Origin: Hellea balneolensis DSM 19091
GTDB taxonomy: Bacteria; Pseudomonadota; Alphaproteobacteria; Caulobacterales; Maricaulaceae
Direction of reading: 5' to 3'
Length of the DNA stretch: 64,000 bases
Assembly (NCBI RefSeq): GCF_000428525.1
Contig: NZ_AUAC01000003.1
Span: forward strand, 806,001 to 870,000
Part shown: one piece after another, positions 43,062-51,683 of the stretch
How the letters are laid out: the number at the start of each line of letters is the position of its first letter
How positions within the stretch are numbered: position 1 is the first letter of the stretch
The notes under the pieces: generated by a model
What the model was told of the DNA's origin: nothing
Databases searched by the model: none
The model's input: the letters and a program-made list of their open reading frames with translations, nothing else
Program-made: the position numbers and the translations under genes

Positions 43062-44350
43062 GTCTTTATCGAAACATCTTTCAGAATATCAGAGACCCCC
43101 ATACTCATAAGGAAGAACAGGATCAGCATCATGATAAAAGTATAAATCAGTCCTACGCCATAACTGGTCAGAAAAGTTTTAAACCAGCCGCGGCCGAACA
43201 TACGCTTTGCTGAAAGTGGCAGGTAAATCAGTAATATCAGGCTGTAAATATAAATCAGTCCTTTGATCGGGGTGAGTTGAACCAATAAAATAAAGAAAAA
43301 TAGCAGAAGGAAAGAAAAGGCATGAATATAGGCTGCATGCACTAGATGATCGTAAAGCATGGCGCGTTTTCGTCCGCGAATAAATATGGCACCGAGCAAC
43401 ATTGAGAAGGGCATCATCACGAACATTATACGCGGTAAGTACTTACTGATCGGTGCGTTGATGCGTTCGGGCTGCCTTAGGCCAATGGTGAAAGCTTCTC
43501 GAATCCCTTCAGCATCTAATGTCATTTGACGTCCTGTTGCATCGGTGAGTTGGATATTTGAGGGAGAGCTACCTGCCGTCTTATCACTGTTTTTACCGTT
43601 GATGCCTGTCTCATCTGTGTCTTCTGAATAGTTTTCAATTCTATTTTTAAGGCTTTTAATACGGTTTTGCATAGGTGTGAGCCCGCGCTGCATTCCCGAT
43701 TTTGCATATTTATTTGTAGCTTTTTCGATTTGCGATTTAAGGGCGTCGGCACTTTTTTGGACACGAACAAGTTCTTCTTGAAGTTCTTCAAGTGACATAT
43801 CCTCATCATTATTAATCATGCTGACAACATCATTTTCAAATGCCGCAATGGCATCTTCTGAGATGGCCTCGCTAATGGTACTTTTTCGTTCAAGGAAAAA
43901 CACTTGAGGCACAAGTTTTGCATCACCGAATTCAGCTTTTACGGGTGAGTCATTAAGCATCTTGGGCCCAAAAGCGACTAATTGAGTTCCGGACAGCGCG
44001 ACATAACCAAATAACAAAAGTGACGTCGCCAGATAAAGCCGGATAGGCGATGTCCATTTCTGCCGCGCGCCATCAGAAAACTCACGGGACATTTGCCCTG
44101 GTTTAAATATTAAGCTGCGTAGGCTCCGCCAGATACGGCCTTCAAAGGCTGTCAGAGATGAAAACAGCTCAGCCCCTAACGACCAGATAGATCGCCGATA
44201 ATCATCATTTTTATTTCCGCAGGCATAACAATAAACGCCGCTCATGGTCTCGCCGCAGGAAAAGCAATTTAGGCTTTGATTGGCGTTGGGGATAGTGTCG
44301 GCGTCTAATAAGCCCGCTTGTTCCAAATCTATTGTATCTGTATCGCCCAT
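43058..44350 (-). CDS. DUF3667-domain membrane protein
   Basis: The 430-residue protein has an N-terminal zinc-ribbon-like region with two Cys pairs (NCFSCGETMSGVYCYACGNKN). The DUF3667 segment SLTAFEGRIWRSLRSLIFKPGQMSREFSDGARQKWTSPIRLYL leads into the first membrane helix. A periplasmic or cytosolic middle is predicted as coiled coil (about residues 185-235), and four or so hydrophobic segments lie near the C-terminus. Function is unknown. GAGGGA seven bases before ATG 44350 decides the start over ATG 44356 and TTG 44365. Overlaps the holin-like gene end to end by four bases. Confidence 0.78.
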   Translation of the reverse strand: MGDTDTIDLEQAGLLDADTIPNANQSLNCFSCGETMSGVYCYACGNKNDDYRRSIWSLGAELFSSLTAFEGRIWRSLRSLIFKPGQMSREFSDGARQKWTSPIRLYLATSLLLFGYVALSGTQLVAFGPKMLNDSPVKAEFGDAKLVPQVFFLERKSTISEAISEDAIAAFENDVVSMINNDEDMSLEELQEELVRVQKSADALKSQIEKATNKYAKSGMQRGLTPMQNRIKSLKNRIENYSEDTDETGINGKNSDKTAGSSPSNIQLTDATGRQMTLDAEGIREAFTIGLRQPERINAPISKYLPRIMFVMMPFSMLLGAIFIRGRKRAMLYDHLVHAAYIHAFSFLLLFFFILLVQLTPIKGLIYIYSLILLIYLPLSAKRMFGRGWFKTFLTSYGVGLIYTFIMMLILFFLMSMGVSDILKDVSIKT

Positions 44351-44457
44351 AATCATGTCCCTCAAACCGTCTATGCCATAATGCGCTTCGAAATAAAATA
44401 TGCAACAAATTGCATATAAAGCTTTTCGCGCCAGTTTTGCCTTGCTAAGTAGGGCGC

Positions 44458-45234
44458 ATGTTTAAAAATCAATCAATCGCCGTAACGGGCGCAAGCGGCG
44501 GTATCGGAAGAGCTATCGCTGAAATGTTCATTGCGCAGGGCGCCAAAGTCGCAATTAGCGATTTGAAATCACCCTCCAAAACTGCAGATGAAATCGGAGC
44601 CGTCGCTTTTGCGTGTGATGTTTCCGATGATCAAGCGGTTCGAGATTTCATTGATATGGCCGAGGCCGCTAATGGGCCAATCGACATATTTGTGTCCAAT
44701 GCCGGGGTAGGGTTTGGCGATCCGGAACATGCGGCCGGGGCAAGTAATGAAAATTGGGAGCTCAGCTGGCAGGTTAATGTCATGAGTAGCGTTTATGCGG
44801 CTCGGGCGATATTGCCTCAAATGCAAGAAAGAGGCTCCGGGCGGTTTGTCATAACGGCATCGGCGGCAGGTCTCTTGGCGCAAGTCGGAAGTGCGTCTTA
44901 CACGGCAACGAAACATGCCGCAGTAGGTTTTGCCGAGAGTCTTGCCATTCGCCATTGGGACGAGGGCATTAAAACACACTGTATCTGTCCCCAATATGTG
45001 CGAACCAATATGACCAAGGGCATGGCTATGGCGGAAGGGCATCAAGACGGCTTAATTGAACCTTCGGACGTGGCAGAGGCCCTAAAGCTCGCGATTGAAG
45101 AAGATAGGTTCATGGTTCTTTCGCATCCTATCGTGGGTGAATATTTCAAAAATAAAGCCATGAACTATGAGGCCTATATTGGCGGCATGAACAAGCTGAA
45201 ACAAAAGCTGGGTAATGACCAGCTCCCTACATAG
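44458..45234 (+). CDS. Short-chain dehydrogenase/reductase
   Basis: A 258-residue SDR with TGASGGIG (cofactor site), SNAGVG (variant of NNAG), Ser in ITASAAG and YTATKHA (Tyr and Lys). The C-terminal part is longer than in FabG and ends in a Lys/Tyr-rich tail. First gene of an SDR-SDR-kinase-acyl-CoA dehydrogenase run; the next start follows after 10 bases. Substrate unknown, with hydroxyacyl-CoA chemistry likely from context. Confidence 0.87.
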   Translation: MFKNQSIAVTGASGGIGRAIAEMFIAQGAKVAISDLKSPSKTADEIGAVAFACDVSDDQAVRDFIDMAEAANGPIDIFVSNAGVGFGDPEHAAGASNENWELSWQVNVMSSVYAARAILPQMQERGSGRFVITASAAGLLAQVGSASYTATKHAAVGFAESLAIRHWDEGIKTHCICPQYVRTNMTKGMAMAEGHQDGLIEPSDVAEALKLAIEEDRFMVLSHPIVGEYFKNKAMNYEAYIGGMNKLKQKLGNDQLPT

Positions 45235-45244
45235 GAGAGAGACG

Positions 45245-46003
45245 ATGGCACGTTTTGATTTCACAGGAAAAGTAGCGCTCATCGCCGGCGCAAGCCGAGG
45301 CATTGGCGAGGCCGTCGCGCATGGCTTTGCCGAGCATGGAGCAACAGTGATTTGTTCTAGCCGTAAACAAGGCGACTGTGAGAAGGTGGCCGAGGCCATT
45401 CGCGCAAAAGGCGGGAAAGCGGTTTCAGCAGAACTGCATTTGGGGGAACTTGACCATCACGACAAAGTCCTTGAGATGATTGAAAAAGAATTTGGGCGTC
45501 TTGATGTATTGGTCAATAATGGCGCGACAAGCCCGCATTTTGGTCCAGCCCACGAGGCGAGTGAAGGCGCATTTGATAAAACAATCGAAGTCAACACACG
45601 TGGGCCTTATTTCCTCTCAACCAAGGCCTTCCCGATGTTAAAAGCGGATGGGGGTGGCTCTATTGTAAACGTGGCCTCAATTGACGGATTACAGCCTGCT
45701 GAATTTCGCGTTATTTACGGCATGAGCAAGGCGGCTCTTATCGCTATGACAAAGGGTCTTGCGAAAGAATATTCACAGCATGGCGTGCGTGTGAATGCTC
45801 TGCTACCTGGCTTTACCGATACGAAACTGGCCTCAGCCCTGAAAGACAATCCGGCTATGGATATGTATGTCAAAATGAATCTTGCTATTAAACGTATGGC
45901 GCAACCCGAAGAGATGGTTGGAGCCGTTCTCTATATGGCCTCAGAAGAAGCCAGTTATTATACAGGCCAAAACATGGTAGTTGACGGCGGAGCGGTGATC
46001 TAG
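45245..46003 (+). CDS. Short-chain dehydrogenase/reductase (FabG/dehydrogenase type)
   Basis: A 252-residue SDR with AGASRGIG, NNGATSP (variant NNAG), Ser in NVASIDG and YGMSKAA, then the YTGQNMVVDGGAVI end. GGAGAGAGACG before ATG 45245 decides this start over the frame's extension to 45215. The TAG stop overlaps the GTG start of the kinase gene by one base. Probably oxidises a hydroxyl group in the same pathway as its neighbours. Confidence 0.88.
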   Translation: MARFDFTGKVALIAGASRGIGEAVAHGFAEHGATVICSSRKQGDCEKVAEAIRAKGGKAVSAELHLGELDHHDKVLEMIEKEFGRLDVLVNNGATSPHFGPAHEASEGAFDKTIEVNTRGPYFLSTKAFPMLKADGGGSIVNVASIDGLQPAEFRVIYGMSKAALIAMTKGLAKEYSQHGVRVNALLPGFTDTKLASALKDNPAMDMYVKMNLAIKRMAQPEEMVGAVLYMASEEASYYTGQNMVVDGGAVI

Positions 46004-47067
46004 TGAGCAGCGAAAATCCAACTGTAGAAGTTCGTAAGGGCGAAGAGTTAGATATTGCAGCCATTGATGCTGTTTTGAAACAGGCGCTACCGGATTTAAG
46101 TGGCGAGCCGAGCGTTAAGCAATATGCCTCCGGCGCGTCTAATCTAACATATGCATTGGATTATCCCGAGCGTCGCATGGTGCTGCGCCGCCCGCCTTTT
46201 GGGGATAAACCCAAATCGGGTCATGACATGCACAGAGAATATAGAGTCATGACAGCTTTGGATGGCCATATTCCTGTGCCGAATACGCTTTATTATACAG
46301 ATGATAGCTCTATCATTGGAGCAGAGTTCTATGTCATGGAGCGCTCTGAAGGGCATCTCATTCATACAAAAATACCAAGTGAGTGGAACTGGACTGCCAA
46401 AGAAGGTCGCCAGCTTTGCGAAAACTTTTTCCAAACGCTCGTGGATTTACACACGGTGGATTACCAAACTGCTGGTCTTGGGGATTTTGGTAAACCCGAA
46501 GGTTATGTCAGCCGTCAGATTTTAGGCTGGAACCGCCGTTGGTCCAAAGCTTGGACAGAGGACATTGAGAAATTTGAAGATGTCCAGCAATGGCTTGTCG
46601 ATAATATGCCCGCCACTGAACGTGGAGCCGCCGTCATTCATGGTGATTATCGCATTGATAATTGCATCCTAAAACAAGATGACCCGACCCAAATCGAAGC
46701 CCTGCTCGATTGGGAAATTTCCGCGCTTGGCGACCCTATGATGGATTTGGGAAATACGTTGGCCTATTGGATTGAGGCGACTGATCCCGACTTTATGAAA
46801 ATGACTGTTCGCCAACCTAGCCAAGCGCCGGGCATGATGACGCGCCAAGAGGTTTTAGACTTCTATGCGGCAAAAACAGGTGCGGATGTGTCAGGATTTC
46901 AGTTTTATTATATATATGGGATATGGCGTTTAGCGGTTATCATTCAGCAAATTTATGCCCGTTTCTACCGCGGCCAAAATGATAATCCGCGCTTTAAGCC
47001 TTATGGGCAAATGACAGCCGCACTAGGGAACCTTGCGCGCTTTAAAATAAAATCAGGTACACTTTAA
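46003..47067 (+). CDS. APH-fold kinase associated with acyl-CoA dehydrogenase (LvaA/ACAD10-11 kinase-domain type)
   Basis: The 354-residue protein starts at a GTG overlapping the preceding stop (TAGTG). The kinase motifs are ASNLTYAL (nucleotide loop), VLRRPPFG (Lys replaced by Arg, as in this subgroup), VIHGDYRIDNCIL (catalytic Asp and Asn) and LLDWEISALGDPMMDLGNTL (metal Asp). LvaA and the kinase domains of ACAD10/11 phosphorylate 4-hydroxyacyl-CoA. The acyl-CoA dehydrogenase gene follows 20 bases downstream. It is a paralogue of the protein at 10152-11183. Confidence 0.88.
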   Translation: MSSENPTVEVRKGEELDIAAIDAVLKQALPDLSGEPSVKQYASGASNLTYALDYPERRMVLRRPPFGDKPKSGHDMHREYRVMTALDGHIPVPNTLYYTDDSSIIGAEFYVMERSEGHLIHTKIPSEWNWTAKEGRQLCENFFQTLVDLHTVDYQTAGLGDFGKPEGYVSRQILGWNRRWSKAWTEDIEKFEDVQQWLVDNMPATERGAAVIHGDYRIDNCILKQDDPTQIEALLDWEISALGDPMMDLGNTLAYWIEATDPDFMKMTVRQPSQAPGMMTRQEVLDFYAAKTGADVSGFQFYYIYGIWRLAVIIQQIYARFYRGQNDNPRFKPYGQMTAALGNLARFKIKSGTL

Positions 47068-47087
47068 GAAGAATAGAAGGATAAGAT

Positions 47088-48332
47088 ATGTCATCAATGG
47101 ATTTAGGTATGAGCGACAAAGTCGCGCCTCTCGTCGAAAAAATCAGAGACTTTACGCGCAATTTTGTAGCGCCGCTAAACGAAGAATTTGACTCACTTAT
47201 CGGCACAGGTCCCGATGGCCGTTTTAGTTATTCTGAACGCCAAACGGAAATCCTTGAAACCATGAAAGCCGAAGCCCGCAAGCGGGGCCTTTGGAATTTC
47301 TGGCTGACGGATTCCGAAGAAGGCTATGGTCTTTCAACGGTCGAATATGCCTATGTCGCCGAGGAGCTCGGATGGGTTCACATGGCATCCGAAGCCATGA
47401 ATTGTTCTGCGCCGGATACAGGTAATATGGAAGTGCTCGAGCGCTACGGCACAGATGAACATAAAGAAAAATGGCTCAAGCCGCTCCTTGAAGGTAAAAT
47501 TCGCTCGGCTTATCTCATGACAGAACCTGATGTCGCTTCATCAGACGCGACAAACCTCGAATTTTCAGCTGTCAGAGATGGTGATGAATGGGTGCTTAAT
47601 GGGGAGAAATATTGGTCATCAGGTGCCGGGGACCCGCGCTGTAAAGTCTTTATCCTTATGGCGAAAACACCCAGTGAAGAGCGATCCAAACATGAGCAGC
47701 ATTCCATGTTCGTTGTGGATGCTGAATCTGAAGGTTATGAAGTTCTGCGCCCTATGATGGTCTTTGGCCATGATGACGCGCCGCATGGCCATATGCATGT
47801 GCGCTTTACGAATGTACGCATTCCTGCTGACTCTTTATTGATACGTGAAGGGGCGGGTTTTGAAGTGTCTCAGGGCCGTTTAGGGCCGGGCCGCATCCAT
47901 CATTGCATGCGCTCAATTGGACAGGCTGAGAAGGCATTACAGCTCTTATGCAAGCGGTCTTTGGAGCGTGAGGCATTTGGTAAGCAGCTTGCTTTCCTTG
48001 GAGCTAATTTCGATATTATTGCTGAAGCCCGCATCAAGATTGAACAGGCACGTTTGCTCTGTCTGAAAGCGGCTTGGGCCATGGATACGATGTCAAAACG
48101 TGATGCTGCGCCATGGATTTCAATGATTAAAGTAGAAGCGCCTCGCATGTCGCTCAAAATCATTGATGAGGCCATGCAAATTTATGGCGGAACCGGAATA
48201 TCCCAAGACACGCCTCTGGCGCAGATGTATCAGGGTCAGCGCACATTGCGCTTTGCAGATGGCCCTGACTCAGTTCACCGCCGTCAAGTCGCGCGTAAGG
48301 AATTACGCGGTTACACTAATCAAAAAGTCTAG
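47088..48332 (+). CDS. Acyl-CoA dehydrogenase
   Basis: The 414-residue flavoprotein has the family signatures YLMTEPDVASSDATNL (substrate loop), GEKYWSSGAGDPRC (FAD contact), GPGRIHHCMRSIG, RSLEREAFGKQL and EAMQIYGGTGIS. The catalytic Glu lies in the last third. It is of the ACAD10/11-like type often encoded beside an APH-fold kinase. The upstream kinase and two SDRs give a coherent set for degrading hydroxylated or 4-hydroxy acids. AGAAGGATAAG precedes the ATG. Confidence 0.9.
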   Translation: MSSMDLGMSDKVAPLVEKIRDFTRNFVAPLNEEFDSLIGTGPDGRFSYSERQTEILETMKAEARKRGLWNFWLTDSEEGYGLSTVEYAYVAEELGWVHMASEAMNCSAPDTGNMEVLERYGTDEHKEKWLKPLLEGKIRSAYLMTEPDVASSDATNLEFSAVRDGDEWVLNGEKYWSSGAGDPRCKVFILMAKTPSEERSKHEQHSMFVVDAESEGYEVLRPMMVFGHDDAPHGHMHVRFTNVRIPADSLLIREGAGFEVSQGRLGPGRIHHCMRSIGQAEKALQLLCKRSLEREAFGKQLAFLGANFDIIAEARIKIEQARLLCLKAAWAMDTMSKRDAAPWISMIKVEAPRMSLKIIDEAMQIYGGTGISQDTPLAQMYQGQRTLRFADGPDSVHRRQVARKELRGYTNQKV

Positions 48333-48341
48333 GACAATAAA

Positions 48342-48827
48342 ATGCCGAGTTTCGATGTAGTTTCTGAAGCTGATATGGCTGAGGTCGATAATGCTATTCA
48401 AAATGTGATGCGCGAAATCTCCGTGCGTTATGACTTCAAGGGTTCCAAGTCCACTGTTGAGAGTGCTGATGGTATGATCAAAGTCTTTGCGGATGATGAT
48501 CTTAAGCTTAACCAGATGCATGAGATTCTGCGCGGGCAGCTTCATAAACGCGGTATCGAGCCGGGACAGCTTGATTACCAGAAAGTTGAGTCTGCTGCAG
48601 GTGCTTCTGTTCGGCAAAACATCCTTGTGAAAAACGGGATTGAGAAAGAGCTCGCCAAGAAAATTGTCAAAGACATAAAAAGCGCAAAGATGAAAATCCA
48701 AGTCGCCATTCAGGGTGAAGAGCTCAGAGTTACAGGCAAGAAACGTGACGACCTTCAGGCCGCCATTCAATTCATTAAAGACCTCGGACTTGAACAGCCT
48801 CTGCAATTTAAGAACTTTCGCGATTAG
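48342..48827 (+). CDS. yajQ: YajQ-family nucleotide/cyclic-di-GMP-binding protein
   Basis: The 161-residue protein has the start MPSFDVVSEADMAEVDNAI and the end IQFIKDLGLEQPLQFKNFRD, both highly characteristic of YajQ. Two ferredoxin-like halves are separated by the KVESAAGASVRQ region. Family members have been shown to bind cyclic di-GMP or RNA. It lies only ten bases after the acyl-CoA dehydrogenase stop and may share its transcript, though no functional link is known. Confidence 0.93.
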   Translation: MPSFDVVSEADMAEVDNAIQNVMREISVRYDFKGSKSTVESADGMIKVFADDDLKLNQMHEILRGQLHKRGIEPGQLDYQKVESAAGASVRQNILVKNGIEKELAKKIVKDIKSAKMKIQVAIQGEELRVTGKKRDDLQAAIQFIKDLGLEQPLQFKNFRD

Positions 48828-48906
48828 CAGATTTAAGCCTGCGCTCTTGTAAGCGTGAATATATATCCCATCTCCTATGAAACCACATGTTTCGGGGAGA
48901 GGGGAT

Positions 48907-49236
48907 ATGCCTCCGCTAAGTGACATTATAAAAGGCGCTGTGATTCTATTCGGCGCGGCTCTTGTGATATGGATGTTTTTCATTCGTCCGCATAGCTATG
49001 ACTGGCAAGCTGCAGGTCAAGTTGAAGGGCAAGTGAAAACCCTCATGTCGAACTCAAAAGTTATTGGGCGACCTGTCATAAATGCGGTCGTAACATTGGA
49101 AAATGGTCACCAGACTATCATTGCAGTCCCGCTTAAAAGTGACGTCCGCCAAGGCGACATGGTGCTTTTGCGCGTGCAAGAAGACGCCGAAAGTTCTGCC
49201 CGTCGCCGCTATAAGTTTTATAAGGAAGTGGATTAA
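48907..49236 (+). CDS. Small single-pass membrane protein with beta-rich tail, function unknown
   Basis: The 109-residue protein starts MPPLSDIIKGAVILFG with one transmembrane helix (about 8-25). A short beta domain (VINAVVTLENGHQTIIAVPL, VRQGDMVLLRVQED) follows and the end is basic. It resembles small membrane proteins with an OB- or PilZ-like fold, but no family was recognised. GGGGAGAGGGGAT lies directly before ATG 48907, which is preferred to the upstream ATG at 48877. Confidence 0.7.
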   Translation: MPPLSDIIKGAVILFGAALVIWMFFIRPHSYDWQAAGQVEGQVKTLMSNSKVIGRPVINAVVTLENGHQTIIAVPLKSDVRQGDMVLLRVQEDAESSARRRYKFYKEVD

Positions 49237-49246
49237 CATGAGGCTA

Positions 49247-49915
49247 TTATTGCCGTTTAAAAGTGAATTGTAGGCTATCCCCAGCTTGCGCATTTAAAGC
49301 GAGATAGTCTTCGTTTTTTTGGCGAAGCCAAACATAAAGTGCTTGCTCAGCTTCATCTGCAATAGTTCCATCAACACAGTTTAACCAAGATAAGTCCTCT
49401 ACGCCTCCGCCTTCAAGAAGGGTAAATGATATCGAGCATTGACTGATACCGGCGTCAGAGTTTCCTTGCCCTGCTGTTCCGATTTTTCCTTGATCAGAAG
49501 CAGAGCTTTGCAGGCCTTTGGACTTACTATGAATGCCTGTATTTTCTAAAATCTCGGAGGCTACGAGTATGTCTGGAGAGACCTTTGAAGCAATTTTTGG
49601 TTTTAATGGATTTATAATGGCCTGAATTGAGATGTTAGCTTGATTGATGGTTGGAAGCTCGCGAGCGAAATTCTTACTTTTTGGTGGAGATGGTGGTGCC
49701 GCTTCTGATTTTTTAAGTTCTGGCCGTAATTTCATGACATGCGTCGAGGTCATTTCAGTTTTTAGGTTTTTGATTACTTTATACTCGCGGGATCTTTCAT
49801 CTTTTGTTGGTGTGTAATCTGCGTGAATGAGCATTGTCATAAAAATAAAGAGGCATGTCGTGATAATGAACGCGCCAAATGCACCTCCAATAAGCCTGTT
49901 ATAGGTTGCCTTCAT
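49247..49915 (-). CDS. TonB-like inner-membrane protein with Pro/Lys-rich linker
   Basis: The 222-residue protein has an N-terminal transmembrane segment (about 12-32, FGAFIITTCLFIFMTMLI). A periplasmic linker with PPSPPKSK follows, then a C-terminal domain (about 145-222) with ISFTLLEGGGVEDLSWLNCVDGT, where two cysteines (QCSI, NCVDG) may form a disulfide. The layout is like a TonB or TolA energy transducer, but the C-terminal match is weak. It starts four bases after the amidohydrolase stop (TAAACCGATG), so they form one operon. A TTG at 49930 is the upstream alternative. Confidence 0.6.
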   Translation of the reverse strand: MKATYNRLIGGAFGAFIITTCLFIFMTMLIHADYTPTKDERSREYKVIKNLKTEMTSTHVMKLRPELKKSEAAPPSPPKSKNFARELPTINQANISIQAIINPLKPKIASKVSPDILVASEILENTGIHSKSKGLQSSASDQGKIGTAGQGNSDAGISQCSISFTLLEGGGVEDLSWLNCVDGTIADEAEQALYVWLRQKNEDYLALNAQAGDSLQFTFKRQ

Positions 49916-49919
49916 CGGT

Positions 49920-51635
49920 TTAGCGCTCAAACGCGACCTCGCCGCCTACAATCGTCATAATAGGCTCGGCGTTCAGGATATCAGGCCCAGAGGCTGTCAT
50001 AATATCTGTCTCAAAAACGGTGAAATCTGCTGCTTTTCCAATTTCAATGGTACCTAACATATCTTCTTGAAAAGCGGCATAGGCAGGCCATGCCGTAAAC
50101 ATTTTAAGCGCTTCCTGTGGAGACACTTTTTGATCTGGATACCACGCCTCATTGGAATAACCGTCCAGTCCCTTACGCTGCGTTGCGGCGTAAAATTCAA
50201 TGCGGGGATCCCCGACTTCAACAGGCGCATCAGAACCACCCGCAATGATAGCGCCGCTATCAATCAGGCTACGCCACGCATAGCCTCCTGCAAGCCGATC
50301 TTTGCCGAGCCTGTCAACGGCAAAATAAAGGTCTCCAATGGCATGAGAGGGCTGCATGGAGGGTATGATGCCATATTCCGCAAATAGAGGAATATCATCG
50401 ACATGGATAATCTGGCTGTGTTCTATACGCCATCGTGGATCAGGGTTTGCGCGTTCAGCTACAGGGACAGCATCAAGAGCTTCTTTATACCAACGCAAGA
50501 CTTCGCGGTTACCTCGGTCACCAATCGCATGAATATTGACTTGTGTTCCATTGCGTAAGGCAGACCTTAAAATAGAATTAGCCTGTTCTTCTTTGAGCGT
50601 CATGAGTCCTGAATTGCCCTTGTCATCAGTATAGGGCTGCAACAACGCCGCGCCGCGAGAGCCTAAAGCGCCATCAGCATATAATTTTATCGCGCGTGTG
50701 GTTATGATAGGGTTTTCGTCTTCTGTATCCGTGCGCATAGACGGCATATTTTTATGGTCGAGGAGATCAATAGAATTATAGACCCTGATTTTGATTCTGC
50801 CTTCATCAGCCAAACGGTTGAGCATGGGAATGTCTATCGGGTTTACAGACATCGAATGGATATTTGTCCAGCCACGCGACGCGTAAAGTGCGGCCCCTTT
50901 AATGTAGGCCTCCTCTTTTCGGGCCTCAGTTAATTCAGGCATAAGTTCTTCGACGAGTTTAGCGGCATTATCTATGAGCATACCTGAAGGCTCATTTTTC
51001 CCCCGGCGGGGTTCGGCCTTGCCATTCTTATTTATCGCGCCGCCATAGGGAGCTTTGGTGTTCGCCGTTATATTGGCCATCTCCAAGGCTTTGGAATTTA
51101 CGACAACGGCATGACCATCGGCTCTTTCAAGGATAACTGGATGGTCAGGTGAGACGCTGTCCAGATCATATCGATTGGGAAACCTTTTTTCCGGCCAATG
51201 TGTTTCAATCCAGCCGCGCCCATATACCGTTTCACCTTTGGGAGTTACTTTTATGACGTCGGTCAAGCGTGACTTTAGCTCTTTGACTGATTTTGTACCC
51301 TCCAAATTAAGGGTCATTTCGCGAAGGCCTATCCCTATCAGGTGGCCATGGCCATCCGTAAGTCCTGGATACATGGCGGCGCCGAACAGATTAACTGTGC
51401 GGCGGGAAGGGGAGGTGTTGCTCTCGCACCAGTCACCATCTACTGCGCCGCTATAGCTTATCGTTCCGTTCTTGACGGCAACAGCTTCAACAATCGGAGC
51501 CGCGTCTGTGGCTGTATAAATGGGGCCGCCCGAGAAACACCAATCCGTATCACTGATTTTGACTTTAGTTGTGTTTTCCGCACAAGCTGAAATCAACAAC
51601 GCCGCTGCCGAGAGTAAAATAAATTTTTTGGTCAT
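49920..51635 (-). CDS. YtcJ-like amidohydrolase lipoprotein
   Basis: The 571-residue protein has a lipoprotein signal (MTKKFILLSAAALLISACAEN) and the amidohydrolase layout of YtcJ. Visible blocks are TDGHGHLIGIG (HxH), ERADGHAVVVN, INIHAIGDRGNREVLRWY, RIEHSQIIHVDD and GSDAPVEVGDP (metal Asp). The end EIGKAADFTVFE is the closing strand. It probably hydrolyses an amide or cyclic substrate outside the cytoplasm. ATG 51635 fits the signal peptide; ATG 51650 adds five residues. Confidence 0.88.
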   Translation of the reverse strand: MTKKFILLSAAALLISACAENTTKVKISDTDWCFSGGPIYTATDAAPIVEAVAVKNGTISYSGAVDGDWCESNTSPSRRTVNLFGAAMYPGLTDGHGHLIGIGLREMTLNLEGTKSVKELKSRLTDVIKVTPKGETVYGRGWIETHWPEKRFPNRYDLDSVSPDHPVILERADGHAVVVNSKALEMANITANTKAPYGGAINKNGKAEPRRGKNEPSGMLIDNAAKLVEELMPELTEARKEEAYIKGAALYASRGWTNIHSMSVNPIDIPMLNRLADEGRIKIRVYNSIDLLDHKNMPSMRTDTEDENPIITTRAIKLYADGALGSRGAALLQPYTDDKGNSGLMTLKEEQANSILRSALRNGTQVNIHAIGDRGNREVLRWYKEALDAVPVAERANPDPRWRIEHSQIIHVDDIPLFAEYGIIPSMQPSHAIGDLYFAVDRLGKDRLAGGYAWRSLIDSGAIIAGGSDAPVEVGDPRIEFYAATQRKGLDGYSNEAWYPDQKVSPQEALKMFTAWPAYAAFQEDMLGTIEIGKAADFTVFETDIMTASGPDILNAEPIMTIVGGEVAFER

Positions 51636-51683
51636 GTAGATCACCCGCATTTTGGGACAATCTAGCGACCTATGTTCGAAAAG

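Noticed and set aside
48303-48983. A 226-codon minus-strand frame
   Set aside because: It covers yajQ on the other strand, which is a well-defined gene.
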